A stretch of 64,000 bases of DNA from an uncultured Bacteroidales bacterium (GCA_937916355.1 CALFTM010000059.1:43139-107138), one strand, 5' to 3'. Counted from the first letter of the stretch, positions 8,837 through 17,790 are shown. The notes: generated from the letters alone by a model not told the origin. Translations and numbers: made by a program.

Positions 8837-11800
8837 CTACTGCACAGTCGCAATCTTGTTGACCAAATCTTGATAGGTAGCCACTTTGTGGTACTTGACA
8901 TTGGCAGTGGAAATCGTGTTAAATAACTTTTCCGCACAGTCAATCTTTGCCTTTTCAATGGCTGACAAATCCATAGAAGACATAGAGCCTTTGGTCTCTG
9001 CTATAAAAAAGATATGTTTCACATCGTTCTTCTTCATGGCGATAGCCCAATCGGGTGCATAATTGCCTACCGGGGTCGGGATTTGGAAAGTGCGTGGCAA
9101 CTTGGCATATACTACCACTTCGCTTGCTTCATCAAGGTCGTGGGCAAATTGGCGTTCTCCCTTGCTGTCGCTGAAGACATAGTCTGTAATGTGTTTCTTC
9201 GCTTCGTATGCTCTGTCAAAATCTGTCTTACTCTTTATCGTGAAGATGTCGCTATCATACTTTCCTTCTGTGATATTATAGTGAATATGTTCCACTATCA
9301 TCGTTGATTTCTGCTCCTTGATAATGCGTATCACCTTGCGGATAAATTCTTCGGGATTATTTTTGAAGAGATAGAGTTTGCTCTCCTTAATCCCTTGCAG
9401 AATCTTCACAACTGTACGACGAGTGAGATTTGTCCCTTTTGCGATGTCGCCCACAAGGTCGTATCTGACGGTTGAGGTACATACATCAGTCAGGGGTTTT
9501 GATTCTGAACGTGTGTTACCAAACTCTGTAACCTGAGTTTCATTTTGCGTTCCCTCCACCATCACATAACGGAGTTGTGTAACTTCTAATTCTGCATTAA
9601 TATGCAGTATGGCATTCTTTATCAACTCTTCGCTATCATAACTTACTTGATAGACATACTGATGATTTATCTCGTTCCAAAGTGCCTGAAACTCAGCTTT
9701 GTTGAAGTTATCGTTCAGCTTATTGACCGAGGTTGCAACCTTTTCTTCAACAAACATATCGTTCAGTGCATTAGGGTCGAAGATTGAATTTATCAGTTTA
9801 AAGACACCTTCGGAAATATGTTGCAACTTTTGCGGCAATGGAGCAACTGTACCATTAGCCACTGCCTCACGATATTCGGGGGTGATATTCTTCTGGTCGT
9901 CAATATAACCATTATCCTCCAAATAGATGATAATGCGACTTGCTTCGGTTTCGGTGATAGTATGTGTCTCTTCTCCCATCTTGATTTGCTTGTCAGTGAA
10001 ATAGGTAACGGTTGCTTTAACCGCACGCTCACGCAACACATCACGTGTCTCCCGCTGCAAGGCTGAGGTAAAGTCGGCATAGCTTTCATTGGCTATCACT
10101 GTCAGTTTGTTCACTTCATGCACATCCTCGCCCAATAGTTCGGCATCCATACGAGTTCCATGTTTATCCACACAGATACGCAATCCGCGTCCCACCTCCT
10201 GACGTTTGGAAGTGGTTGAGTTTGAGTGCCTCAGTGTACAAATTTGAAAAACATTCGGGTTATCCCACCCTTCACGCAAAGCAGAGTGAGAGAATATGAA
10301 ACGTGTAGGCTCTTCGAAACTTAACAAACGCTCCTTATTCTTCAATATAAGTTCGTATGCTGAGATATCATCAGAAAGACCGCTCTTCTTTTCTATCTTG
10401 CCATCTACCACTCTGTTTGTCTTCTTATCAATAGAGAAATATCCATTATGAACGTCTTTGGGATAAAAACGTCGCAAATAGTCATTGTAAGGGTCTTCAA
10501 ATATCGTAATTTCGTTATTTACCAATCTCGAATACTCCTCTTCAAATATCTTCTGGAAGATACCCTTCACTTCGTTACCTTGCTCGTCATAACTCTTGTA
10601 CTTCGCCACTTCATCTATAAAGAAAAGCGACAAACATTTGATACCGCGCTTGAAGAGTTGGCGTTCTTTCTCAAAGTGCGACATGATAGTTTCTCGAATT
10701 TGCACTCGCTGCATATTCAGTTCGTTGGAATCACCAATAACCTCTCTTCTGCGTATGGTTGTTCCATTTAAGAATGTTACATAACCATTCCTATCAATTT
10801 CTGAAACAGTGAACCCTTCGTAGGCTGCCAAGCCGGACTCCTCCTGCAAATTGTCGCCAACACTGAAGTTTTTTGTCTTGCGGACAATATTGCCTGATGC
10901 GTTTTTGACTTCAATTTCTAAGCGTGCCATAGGCGGCTGATTGTGCGACAACACTATATCGTCCAGATATAAATAACTGCTCGTTCCTCTCAAGTTTTTC
11001 ACCTCAAAGCCTTTCACATGAATACGCTTCACCAACTTCTGACGGTAGGCATCGAGTGCATCCAACGCATAGATAGTATTGTGCTTGGTCTTGTGTGTGG
11101 CAGAATAGTTTAGCACAAACAATGGATTGAATCGCTTGATACCTTTCTGGGTAGCATCGCCCTCCATCTTCTGCGGCTCGTCCATAATGACAATAGGACG
11201 ATTGGCTGCAATTACATCTATAGGACGGCGACTGCCAAACTCATCACGCTTGGAGTAGATTATCTTGCTCTCCTTGCTGCTTCCGCCCTCCTTCATAGAG
11301 GAGGCAAAGGCTTGCGTGTTGATAATCAACACATTCAGTCCGGAGTCCGACGAGTAACTGTCAAGTTGCTGCAAGTTTCCGCTGTTGTAAATGAATCGTC
11401 GCGCTTTCTTTCCGTAATGCTCCATAAAGTGTTCTTCGAGCATATCAAAACTTTTCGCAACCCCCTCTCGAATTGCAATACTTGGCACTACGATAATAAA
11501 TTTGCTCCAACCATACTGCTTGTTCAGTTCGAACATGGTTTTGATATAAACGTAGGTTTTACCTGTACCGGTTTCCATTTCAATGTCCAGATTTACATCA
11601 CCCAAACCTTTGGAGAGCGAAGAAGAAGGCTCTATGTCGTTTCGGTTTTGTATCGAGTTGATGTTTTTAAGCAACGTTTTCTCGTCCAGTTCCAGATTGT
11701 GGTTGCAGTAACCTGTGTCGCTGTCAAACATATTCTGATGCAAAACCTTGCCTTTGTCCATACGATACTCCGCCGCCACCTTGTGCGACGGCTGTCCGTT

Positions 11801-11866
11801 GAAGACCGCCACCGTATTTTCTACTGCGTCGGTCTGATATTGCTGAATCTTAAATTTGAAAATCAT
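8837..11866 (-). CDS. res: Type III restriction enzyme, Res subunit (helicase-nuclease)
   Basis: The Res subunit of a type III restriction-modification enzyme couples an ATP-dependent superfamily 2 motor to DNA cleavage and works with Mod. I take the start as ATG 11866 (MIFKFKIQQYQTDAVENT), 1009 residues, because the usual Res N-terminus begins there; the 13 residues further upstream lie inside the toxin gene. Visible features: Walker A METGTGKTYVY at about residue 97, DEPQ box (VIMDEPQKME), helicase motif VI region with QEVGRGLRICVD, and a C-terminal PD-(D/E)XK site (YAPDWAIAMK followed by FIAETKGSM). Full length for the family, no frameshift. It overlaps the preceding toxin gene by 17 bp, indicating one operon with mod at 12769-14685. 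Confidence 0.93.
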   Translation of the reverse strand: MIFKFKIQQYQTDAVENTVAVFNGQPSHKVAAEYRMDKGKVLHQNMFDSDTGYCNHNLELDEKTLLKNINSIQNRNDIEPSSSLSKGLGDVNLDIEMETGTGKTYVYIKTMFELNKQYGWSKFIIVVPSIAIREGVAKSFDMLEEHFMEHYGKKARRFIYNSGNLQQLDSYSSDSGLNVLIINTQAFASSMKEGGSSKESKIIYSKRDEFGSRRPIDVIAANRPIVIMDEPQKMEGDATQKGIKRFNPLFVLNYSATHKTKHNTIYALDALDAYRQKLVKRIHVKGFEVKNLRGTSSYLYLDDIVLSHNQPPMARLEIEVKNASGNIVRKTKNFSVGDNLQEESGLAAYEGFTVSEIDRNGYVTFLNGTTIRRREVIGDSNELNMQRVQIRETIMSHFEKERQLFKRGIKCLSLFFIDEVAKYKSYDEQGNEVKGIFQKIFEEEYSRLVNNEITIFEDPYNDYLRRFYPKDVHNGYFSIDKKTNRVVDGKIEKKSGLSDDISAYELILKNKERLLSFEEPTRFIFSHSALREGWDNPNVFQICTLRHSNSTTSKRQEVGRGLRICVDKHGTRMDAELLGEDVHEVNKLTVIANESYADFTSALQRETRDVLRERAVKATVTYFTDKQIKMGEETHTITETEASRIIIYLEDNGYIDDQKNITPEYREAVANGTVAPLPQKLQHISEGVFKLINSIFDPNALNDMFVEEKVATSVNKLNDNFNKAEFQALWNEINHQYVYQVSYDSEELIKNAILHINAELEVTQLRYVMVEGTQNETQVTEFGNTRSESKPLTDVCTSTVRYDLVGDIAKGTNLTRRTVVKILQGIKESKLYLFKNNPEEFIRKVIRIIKEQKSTMIVEHIHYNITEGKYDSDIFTIKSKTDFDRAYEAKKHITDYVFSDSKGERQFAHDLDEASEVVVYAKLPRTFQIPTPVGNYAPDWAIAMKKNDVKHIFFIAETKGSMSSMDLSAIEKAKIDCAEKLFNTISTANVKYHKVATYQDLVNKIATVQ

Positions 11867-12470
11867 AAGCGTCGGGTAATATTGCCTGTGCCCATTCCGG
11901 CACATCTGTTACATACATTTTACCCATAACACCATTCACTAAACGAAATTGTAATTTTGCATCTTCTCCGTCAACGGAATTATCATAAACATAAAGGCGG
12001 TCAACAATCGAAGAGATAACCTTGCAATTCTCAATGGACTTATAATATCTTGAAACGATTTTGGAGATTGGCACTTCATGTCCCCCATTCATCACTCGGT
12101 TGGCAATCCTTGCTGCATTAATTGTTGGATTTGCTGTTGAAATGAAAAATAGTCTGATAAAGAATCCTGCATTTTTAGCCTTGATGATAAATCTAATTTT
12201 GTCTTCGGCAGACATTACCGTTTCAAAGACAAAACTTCTCTTTTCAACTAAACATTTTTCTCTCCACTCTTCACAAAACACAGCTGCTTTTAGCACGGCA
12301 TCTGCAGAATTCCAGTCTCCAAACTTATCATTTGCCACATTATCTGGATTGATATATGTTGTTCCTTCAGCCCATTCGTGATGCAAGAATTTTTGAGTAA
12401 CAGAAGTTTTACCCGACCCATTGGGCCCGGCAATAACAATCAATTCAGGTTTACGAAGATTCTCAGACAT
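11850..12470 (-). CDS. Zeta-toxin-like P-loop kinase
   Basis: A 206-residue protein with Walker A GPNGSGKTS at residues 15-23, then the INPDN segment and the FETVMS segment typical of zeta/AAA_33 toxins. Zeta toxins phosphorylate UDP-N-acetylglucosamine and block wall synthesis; that activity is assigned by family only. The start codon overlaps the end of a 69-residue upstream ORF by 8 bp, and the 3' end overlaps res by 17 bp. This is a translationally coupled toxin-antitoxin pair inserted between mod and res. Alternatively it is a non-toxic kinase accessory to the restriction enzyme. Confidence 0.8.
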   Translation of the reverse strand: MSENLRKPELIVIAGPNGSGKTSVTQKFLHHEWAEGTTYINPDNVANDKFGDWNSADAVLKAAVFCEEWREKCLVEKRSFVFETVMSAEDKIRFIIKAKNAGFFIRLFFISTANPTINAARIANRVMNGGHEVPISKIVSRYYKSIENCKVISSIVDRLYVYDNSVDGEDAKLQFRLVNGVMGKMYVTDVPEWAQAILPDAYDFQI

Positions 12471-12672
12471 TAGCTGTTTGATTAATCATTTTTGCCCACA
12501 TTTCCTTTTTTTTAGCGATATTCTTACGCATCTGCTCAAAAAGAGTTTTGCTTGCACGTTCATAACTTTCACGTGCGTCTTGGGCAACCTCTTTCATGAT
12601 TTGCTCCAACATTTCGTCTGTTGGTTCTTCGCCCGAACCGAATCTGTATGAATTTATGTCCTGCATCTGCAT
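12463..12672 (-). CDS. Small acidic protein, putative antitoxin of the zeta-like kinase
   Basis: 69 residues, mostly helical in appearance (DEMLEQIMKEVAQDARESYE, then a basic stretch RKNIAKKKEMWAKM). It sits directly upstream of and overlaps the zeta-like gene by 8 bp, the usual antitoxin position. I do not recognise a named epsilon family. Function is inferred from the gene order only. 96 bp separate it from the mod stop codon. Confidence 0.65.
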   Translation of the reverse strand: MQMQDINSYRFGSGEEPTDEMLEQIMKEVAQDARESYERASKTLFEQMRKNIAKKKEMWAKMINQTANV

Positions 12673-12768
12673 TCTCTCTTTTTTAATTTTTATAACTGCA
12701 CTTTTACGTTGTATGCAAATGTAACAAATTCCTTTTAATAGTAAATGACACTATGGCGTTTTTTTTTC

Positions 12769-14685
12769 TTATACAATCCTACACGTCGTTTCCGGTGAAT
12801 AATGCTTAAAAATCTGCTCGAAGTTGTCTATCACATTATCATTGACTGCCGAGGCGTCACGCATGACAAAATAGACCGGCTTCCGCTTGGCAATCTCCGT
12901 AATGGTTTTCTCATCAACATCTTTATCGAAAATAGCCATAAGATAACCATCATCCACATTAAACACCGTAATATCATTCTTAATTCCTAACTCCTCATTT
13001 CTAATTGAAACAGAGAGTTCTATTCCGAGGTCGAGCATCACTTGAAAGAGCAAATCCTCATTGGTGCGGTCTGCCTTTACATTTTCATTGAAGAGCGAAT
13101 TCATGCTGAACTCTTTTGGAGTGTAATAGACATCTTCCATATTAGAGGAGTCGAGCTTCAATACTCGGAAACCGACATCCAATTTGGAATTAGGAGTTGG
13201 GAGTGAGGAATTGTTTTCATTCCTCTTTCCTAATTCCTCCTTAATTTTCTTTCCTGCACGACGGATACGCTCCTTGCCTATCTCACAGATATTTTTGTAA
13301 CCGGCTTTGTAGGCTTCGCTCTTCTCATCCGTCTTTTCGGGTAATTGCACCATAATGAATTTACGGTTTCCTCCATCTTCTGCATTGAGCTTCATCACAG
13401 CGTGAGCGGTGGTAGCGGAGCCTGAGAAGAAGTCGAGGATGATAGAGTCTTTGTTTGCACCAATTCGTATTACTTGCATTAACAAACGAGTTGGCTTTGG
13501 AGAATCAAACGGAGGTCTTTCGAATAAGTTCTTTACTTCTTTTCTGGCTTCATCATTATGTCCACAATCATCATAACTCCAATATGTTGTCGGCACAACA
13601 CCATCTTGAACTTCCTTAAGATATCTTTTTAATTGTGGTGCTCCTTTACCATCTTGACCAAAAAACACTCTATTTTCTTTAATCCATCGTTCAATGGTTT
13701 CTTTATTAGTCATCCAACTTCTACCACTTGGAGGATTATAAGCAACACCAGTATTAGGATTTACAATAGGATAATCGTAATTTGCAGAATATGTTCTTAC
13801 TGACAGATTATCAGAACGCCAACGACCCATTCCATCATTACTATCATACTTATAAAGGTGATTTTGCTTCTCTGTTCTTGGAAGTAAATTTCTAATAAAG
13901 TTAATCTTAGAATATACAAGAACATAATCTATCACATTCGAGAACTTCTTTGCATCATTTGCAGAAGCATAATTTCTATGCCAACTTACGCACGCAACAA
14001 AATTATGTTCACCAAAAATTTCATCACACATCTTCTTCAAGTTCTCCACTTCATTATCATCAATCGAAATAAAGATTACCCCATCCTCAGAAAGTAAATC
14101 CCTTGCCACTTTCAAGCGAGGATAAATCATATTCAGCCAATCGGTATGGAAACGACCGTTGCTTTCGGTATTTCTTGTATATACTTTTTCATCCATAATA
14201 ATATTACCTTCTTCATCTCTAAAAAAAGAACGATCAGCATCATTAGCCGCATTTTCAGCAAAATCATCATTATACACGAAGTCGTTTCCCGTATTATAAG
14301 GTGGGTCGATGTAAATCATCTTCACCTTGCCCAAATAGGTTTCACGCAATACTTTGAGTACATCGAGATTATCGCCCTCGATGTAAAGATTTTGTGTATT
14401 GTCGAAATCCACACTCTCCTCTCGGCAAGGGCGGAGTGTCATAGTTGTAGGAGTGTTAGCCAAGCGGACAGATGCGCGCTTGTCCGGCCAAGTGAACTGA
14501 TAACGTTCCTCTCCCTCTGCAATGATTTCGTTGGATAACTCTGCTTGCAGTTTCTCAAAGTCGATAGCCAGTTCCGGCTTACCATCCTTGCCCAAACGTT
14601 CCGTCACGCAATTCGGAAACAGCCGGGCAATCTTCTGTGTGTTAGAGCCTATCACATCGTGGCTCTGCATTTTCAGCCTCTCCAT
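12769..14685 (-). CDS. mod: Type III DNA methyltransferase, Mod subunit
   Basis: N6-adenine methyltransferase and specificity subunit of a type III restriction-modification system. The 638-residue protein has motif IV DPPYNTGND at residues 127-135, followed far downstream by the AdoMet-binding motif DFFSGSATTAHAV at 418-430, the beta-class order expected of Mod. The region between (about 230-400) is the target recognition domain. Intact and of normal length. It is the first gene of a mod-antitoxin-toxin-res operon. No clear promoter lies in the 87 bp between its start and the terminator of the structured RNA upstream; readthrough from that RNA is possible. The start could be ATG 14685 or the nearby ATG 14670. 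Confidence 0.95.
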   Translation of the reverse strand: MERLKMQSHDVIGSNTQKIARLFPNCVTERLGKDGKPELAIDFEKLQAELSNEIIAEGEERYQFTWPDKRASVRLANTPTTMTLRPCREESVDFDNTQNLYIEGDNLDVLKVLRETYLGKVKMIYIDPPYNTGNDFVYNDDFAENAANDADRSFFRDEEGNIIMDEKVYTRNTESNGRFHTDWLNMIYPRLKVARDLLSEDGVIFISIDDNEVENLKKMCDEIFGEHNFVACVSWHRNYASANDAKKFSNVIDYVLVYSKINFIRNLLPRTEKQNHLYKYDSNDGMGRWRSDNLSVRTYSANYDYPIVNPNTGVAYNPPSGRSWMTNKETIERWIKENRVFFGQDGKGAPQLKRYLKEVQDGVVPTTYWSYDDCGHNDEARKEVKNLFERPPFDSPKPTRLLMQVIRIGANKDSIILDFFSGSATTAHAVMKLNAEDGGNRKFIMVQLPEKTDEKSEAYKAGYKNICEIGKERIRRAGKKIKEELGKRNENNSSLPTPNSKLDVGFRVLKLDSSNMEDVYYTPKEFSMNSLFNENVKADRTNEDLLFQVMLDLGIELSVSIRNEELGIKNDITVFNVDDGYLMAIFDKDVDEKTITEIAKRKPVYFVMRDASAVNDNVIDNFEQIFKHYSPETTCRIV

Positions 14686-14772
14686 TATGAATTTGAAAAC
14701 TTAATTTAGCGAAAGTCAAGTCATCGGACTTCTGATAACTTTTATTTGTTAGTTTAAGTTTTACAAAGACAC

Positions 14773-15086
14773 AAAAAAAAGCGTGAAGCCCCACTGTCGC
14801 TCGCTCCACGGTTAGAGGCTCTGGTAAGCCCGAATGTCCGAAACGAGCAACGAGAGCCCACGCTGATGCATATAACAAACTACACTCGCCCTATGTTGCC
14901 ATTGGCATACAAGTACACCAATGGCTCTAAAGGCATAGCGAGATATGTATATAACACACCCACGGGGCATTCACGTTGCTTTGTTTTTTTGACATTCTTT
15001 TGAAATTTACCAGATTTCTAACCGTCAAAACCAAAGCGTAGTAAACGCCTTTCAAATATGTCCTTGCCTCATGTATAGTACACAAA
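14773..15086 (-). ncRNA. About 310-nt structured RNA, copy 1
   Basis: A noncoding transcript predicted from a promoter at 15093-15123 and a terminator whose closing arms lie at about 14781 and 14872 and which is followed by eight T residues. It shares 5'-to-3' order and key segments with copy 2 at 63446-63755, including an identical 18-nt block (TACGCTTTGGTTTTGACG), CAAAGCAACG, and TGCATC-GCGTGGGCT. Helices: GGCGT with ATGCC; GCTTTG-GAC with GTC-CAAAGC; a central hairpin GCCATTGG/CCAATGGC; and a 3' helix GTTGCTCGTT with AGCGAGCGAC. Helix positions differ between copies by base-pair-preserving changes. Family unknown to me. An apparent 78-residue reading frame in it (14642-14878) is spurious. 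Confidence 0.75.
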
Positions 15087-15092
15087 GCACCA

Positions 15093-15123
15093 CAAATTTA
15101 AGGAAATCTATTTTCCTATACAA
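15093..15123 (-). promoter_or_regulatory. Promoter of the structured RNA, copy 1
   Basis: On the minus strand: TTG (15123-15121), 20 bp, TAAATTTG (15100-15093). The same spacing is seen at copy 2. Predicted start about 15086. Confidence 0.75.
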
Positions 15124-15176
15124 AAAATAGACGTTTTTTTAAGGCAAATTTTCAAAGCCCGGTTTGCAAAAGCCTC

Positions 15177-15216
15177 AAAAAAACTTTGCCCACAGATATA
15201 ATATTTGTGGGCAAAG
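15177..15216 (-). terminator. Terminator of the small membrane protein gene
   Basis: Perfect 11-bp stem CTTTGCCCACA (15184-15194) with TGTGGGCAAAG (15206-15216); on the minus strand seven T residues follow. It lies 25 bp after the stop codon of the 15241-15702 gene. Confidence 0.85.
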
Positions 15217-15240
15217 CTAAAAAATTGTCTCGAATGGATT

Positions 15241-15702
15241 TTACTCTCCTTCCTGTTCTAAACCTTCTATCAATTCAGCATCTGGCTTTGCTAAAAAGAG
15301 CATGCCTAACATGTTTGCAATATAACAGAACCAAAATACATAATCGTAAAAAACTAAACCTAAAATGAGCGACAACATCAAGACCACTCCAAATGCCCCA
15401 AATCTGATTATAAAATAGATCTTATATGAAAACTTTGTCAACACACCCTCCATATTAGCCTTTTCTATTTTTTTCTTGACAATAATAGACACCACAAAAG
15501 CCACTACCGTCAAAGCCATAATTAAAATACTGATGCCCTCCTGACTAATGAGATTCTCTTCTAATAACACTTTTACAAAAGGGAAATTATTTAAGAAACC
15601 AGTCACCGAATAAAACACAGTAAACATCACAACGAACATAATAAACCAAAAATGAAAAACTTTGAGCATTTTCAAACTACATTGATCATCCATCAAATAC
15701 AT
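15241..15702 (-). CDS. Small integral membrane protein of unknown function
   Basis: About 150 residues with four hydrophobic segments (starting at VFHFWFIMFVVMF, ILIMALTVVAFVVSIIV, IIRFGAFGVVLMLSLIL and FWFCYIANMLGMLFL) and an acidic C-terminal tail (PDAELIEGLEQEGE). I recognise no family. It has a strong terminator and a minus-strand TAAATTTG box at 15796-15803, about 95 bp upstream, so it looks like a real single gene. Starts at codons 1, 4 or 12 are all possible. It sits in the accessory island between the RNA and the second AAA ATPase. Confidence 0.65.
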   Translation of the reverse strand: MYLMDDQCSLKMLKVFHFWFIMFVVMFTVFYSVTGFLNNFPFVKVLLEENLISQEGISILIMALTVVAFVVSIIVKKKIEKANMEGVLTKFSYKIYFIIRFGAFGVVLMLSLILGLVFYDYVFWFCYIANMLGMLFLAKPDAELIEGLEQEGE

Positions 15703-15865
15703 AATTACATAATTTTAAAAAATTCTACAATCTATATTTTATCCTCAAACTCGAAATCTCCAACAAGTTTGAGTCGAAAAGTCACAAGCACTTTGCAAAT
15801 TTAATAAAAAAGAGCAACTTATCATCATCGAGGTGTGTCTTTCAGATATTTCAAAACACTAAAAA

Positions 15866-16009
15866 GATATGTTTTCCAATGTTTCTTATTGTCAATTTGG
15901 TGCGTTTTCCGATAATTTTAAGTATAAAAAAGGTGCGTTTTCTAATGTCTTTTATTATTAATTTGGTGCGTTTTCCAATATTTACAAACCCAGAAAAGGT
16001 GCGTTTTCC
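15866..16009. repeat. 33-bp-period direct repeats, left array (5 units) flanking the second AAA ATPase
   Basis: The 12-mer GGTGCGTTTTCC (or one-base variants) starts at 15899, 15932, 15965 and 15998, with a degenerate unit at 15866: exactly 33 bp apart. The 21-bp intervals are A+T rich and alternate between two related types (AATGT..TTATTAATTT and GATAATTTTAAGTATAAAAAA), suggesting a 66-bp higher-order unit. The array lies downstream of the ATPase stop codon. No reading frame crosses it. Confidence 0.9.
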
Positions 16010-16067
16010 ATAACTAAAAAAGCAGACTTACTAAAAGCCTGCTCTAACATGCTACCTCGCATTGACA

Positions 16068-17426
16068 TTAGTCCAAAAATTGCGTTACAAGATTAGACTC
16101 GTTCTGAAAGAACATTACATAATAGATTGGAATATAAGTAATTCCTTTCTTTGTATAAACCTTCTGCTCATTAGATAGCACATAGGCTCTTTTTACGTTG
16201 TACTCGTCGTTTGTCAGAAACTTATTCAATGCACTGTGGACGGTATAATCCTTTCCGGACTTCACCTCTATCGGGATATTTGACAAATTATCCACATCAT
16301 CAATCAGATAGTCCACCTCTCCGTTTTTCTTGTTGTCGTAATAGTACAAATTATATCCGTGCGCCTTCAACTCTTGCGCCACCGCCGTTTCATAAACCGA
16401 GCCGAGGTTTATGCTTCTTTCATCAGACATTATCGCAGATATGTTGTTGCGGTAGAACAAGCCCGACAAAATACCCACATCGTTTAGATAGAGCTTCAGC
16501 AAATTCTTTCCGCAGTTTTCGGACAACGGATAGGTCGGAGTGCTGATAGCCTTCACGTCCAAAGTTACGCCAGCTGAAATTAGATAATCAAACTCGTCCA
16601 GATAGTCGTCACTTCTCTTCCAGCCTTTGTCTTCAATATCCTTCACCACAACTCTCTTCTTCTTATTTTCAAGGTTGGAAGGAATCATATCAAAAACACG
16701 GCGAATCTTCAACCGCTTATTATGCTGCTCTTCATACTTTGACGCATCCACAGCGTATAAATTGTGGGTCTCTTTCTGCACCGACCTGAAACGTTCTACA
16801 TTTCGGCTTTCGACGAAAATCTCCACCGCTCTCGGCAATCCGCCTACCAGAAGATACTTCTTAAAGAGGTCCATTATTTTGCTGTGCATAGCATCTGGCA
16901 GAGCCTGGCTGTCTTCAAAACACTTTCTCATCGCATCAATTGCAACTTCGCCCACTCCGTTTGCATACAGGAACTCCTCAAAGTCCAAAGGGTACATGTG
17001 CACCACCTCCAGACTGCCTATCGGCAAAGATTGTATCTGCTTCAATGTAACGCCAAGCAAAGAGCCGCTGGCTATGTAGGTAAACCTACCCTCCTTCATC
17101 AAAAACTTAACAAGGGTGAGAAGATGGTCGTAAGCCTGTATCTCGTCGATAAACACAAGGGTGTTGGACTTATCCTTCAACTTGTTGCCTGCCACAACGC
17201 TGAGAGCCATATAAAAATCTTTTGTGGTCTTGGCTTCCGCAAATACTCTGTCGCCCAACTTATCCTCCTCCATATTGATTTCCACATAATTGGAGAACAT
17301 ACGTCGCCCAACCCAACGAATTATATAGGACTTTCCTATTTGTCGGGCTCCATCAACCAACATCATTCTGTCTGAATTTGATGTCAGATACTCCTCTATC
17401 CTTTTGGTTATCTTTCTATACAACAT
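16068..17426 (-). CDS. AAA_14/DUF4143 family ATPase, second copy
   Basis: 452 residues, same two-domain build as the protein at 7257-8633: Walker A GARQIGKSY at residues 26-34, Walker B LVFIDEIQAY, the arginine-rich YPLDFEEFLYANG segment, KYLLVGGLPRAVEIFV, and a C-terminal DUF4143 part with a nuclease-like core (GEVDYLIDD, IPIEVKSGKDY). Sequence identity to the first copy is clearly partial, so this is not a recent duplication. Role unknown. It is enclosed by 33-bp-period repeat arrays on both sides, the right one abutting its promoter (TATATTTG, 17449-17456). Confidence 0.88.
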   Translation of the reverse strand: MLYRKITKRIEEYLTSNSDRMMLVDGARQIGKSYIIRWVGRRMFSNYVEINMEEDKLGDRVFAEAKTTKDFYMALSVVAGNKLKDKSNTLVFIDEIQAYDHLLTLVKFLMKEGRFTYIASGSLLGVTLKQIQSLPIGSLEVVHMYPLDFEEFLYANGVGEVAIDAMRKCFEDSQALPDAMHSKIMDLFKKYLLVGGLPRAVEIFVESRNVERFRSVQKETHNLYAVDASKYEEQHNKRLKIRRVFDMIPSNLENKKKRVVVKDIEDKGWKRSDDYLDEFDYLISAGVTLDVKAISTPTYPLSENCGKNLLKLYLNDVGILSGLFYRNNISAIMSDERSINLGSVYETAVAQELKAHGYNLYYYDNKKNGEVDYLIDDVDNLSNIPIEVKSGKDYTVHSALNKFLTNDEYNVKRAYVLSNEQKVYTKKGITYIPIYYVMFFQNESNLVTQFLD

Positions 17427-17448
17427 GTTATTACCTGTTTATCAGGTG

Positions 17449-17456
17449 CAAATATA
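17449..17456 (-). promoter_or_regulatory. Promoter -7 box of the second AAA ATPase
   Basis: On the minus strand TATATTTG, an exact TAnnTTTG match and identical to the box of the first ATPase. The expected -33 position falls on or next to the first repeat unit at 17475-17486, so repeat-binding factors could control the promoter. Confidence 0.65.
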
Positions 17457-17474
17457 CATTAATTCGATAAAAAA

Positions 17475-17717
17475 GGTGCGTTTTCCTATAGATTTTATAA
17501 TAAAAAAGGTGCGTTTTCCTACATCCTAAACCTATATTTAGGTGCGTTTTCCTATAAATCCAACCTTTCAAAAGGTGCATTTTCTAAATATTTAATCCTA
17601 AATTTAGGTGCGTTTTCCTATAAACTCAACTCTTCAAAAGGTGCGTTTTCTATAGATTATCACAATAAAAAAGGTGCGTTTTCCTATATTTTCATTTATT
17701 ATTCAAGTGCGTTTTCC
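17475..17717. repeat. 33-bp-period direct repeats, right array (8 units) upstream of the second AAA ATPase
   Basis: GGTGCGTTTTCC or a near variant starts at 17475, 17508, 17541, 17574, 17607, 17640, 17673 and 17706, always 33 bp apart. The 21-bp intervals fall into repeating classes (for example TATAAATCCAACCTTTCAAAA and TATAAACTCAACTCTTCAAAA), giving a 66-bp higher-order pattern. The nearest unit is 48 bp upstream of the ATPase start codon. 33 bp is about three helical turns, so all cores face roughly the same side of the DNA. Confidence 0.92.
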
Positions 17718-17751
17718 CAATAGAACCCAACAGAGGAAACATAATAACAAC

Positions 17752-17790
17752 AAAAAAACGCACCAGAATTATTCCGATGCGTTTTTTTTT
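17752..17790 (-). terminator. Terminator of the GH5 gene (bidirectional)
   Basis: Stem AAAACGCA/TGCGTTTT with a 15-nt loop, flanked by A and T runs on both sides, 15 bp after the GH5 stop codon. One arm reads GGTGCGTTTTTTT on the minus strand, similar to the nearby repeat core but not in phase with it. Confidence 0.8.

Noticed and set aside
14642..14878. 78-residue reading frame on the minus strand
   Set aside because: It overlaps the mod start and the terminator of the structured RNA, has no promoter or start signal, and the RNA explains the conservation.
15866..17717. The 33-bp-period arrays as a CRISPR array
   Set aside because: The repeat core is only 12 bp, the 21-bp intervals are AT-rich and related to one another instead of unique, and no cas genes are nearby.
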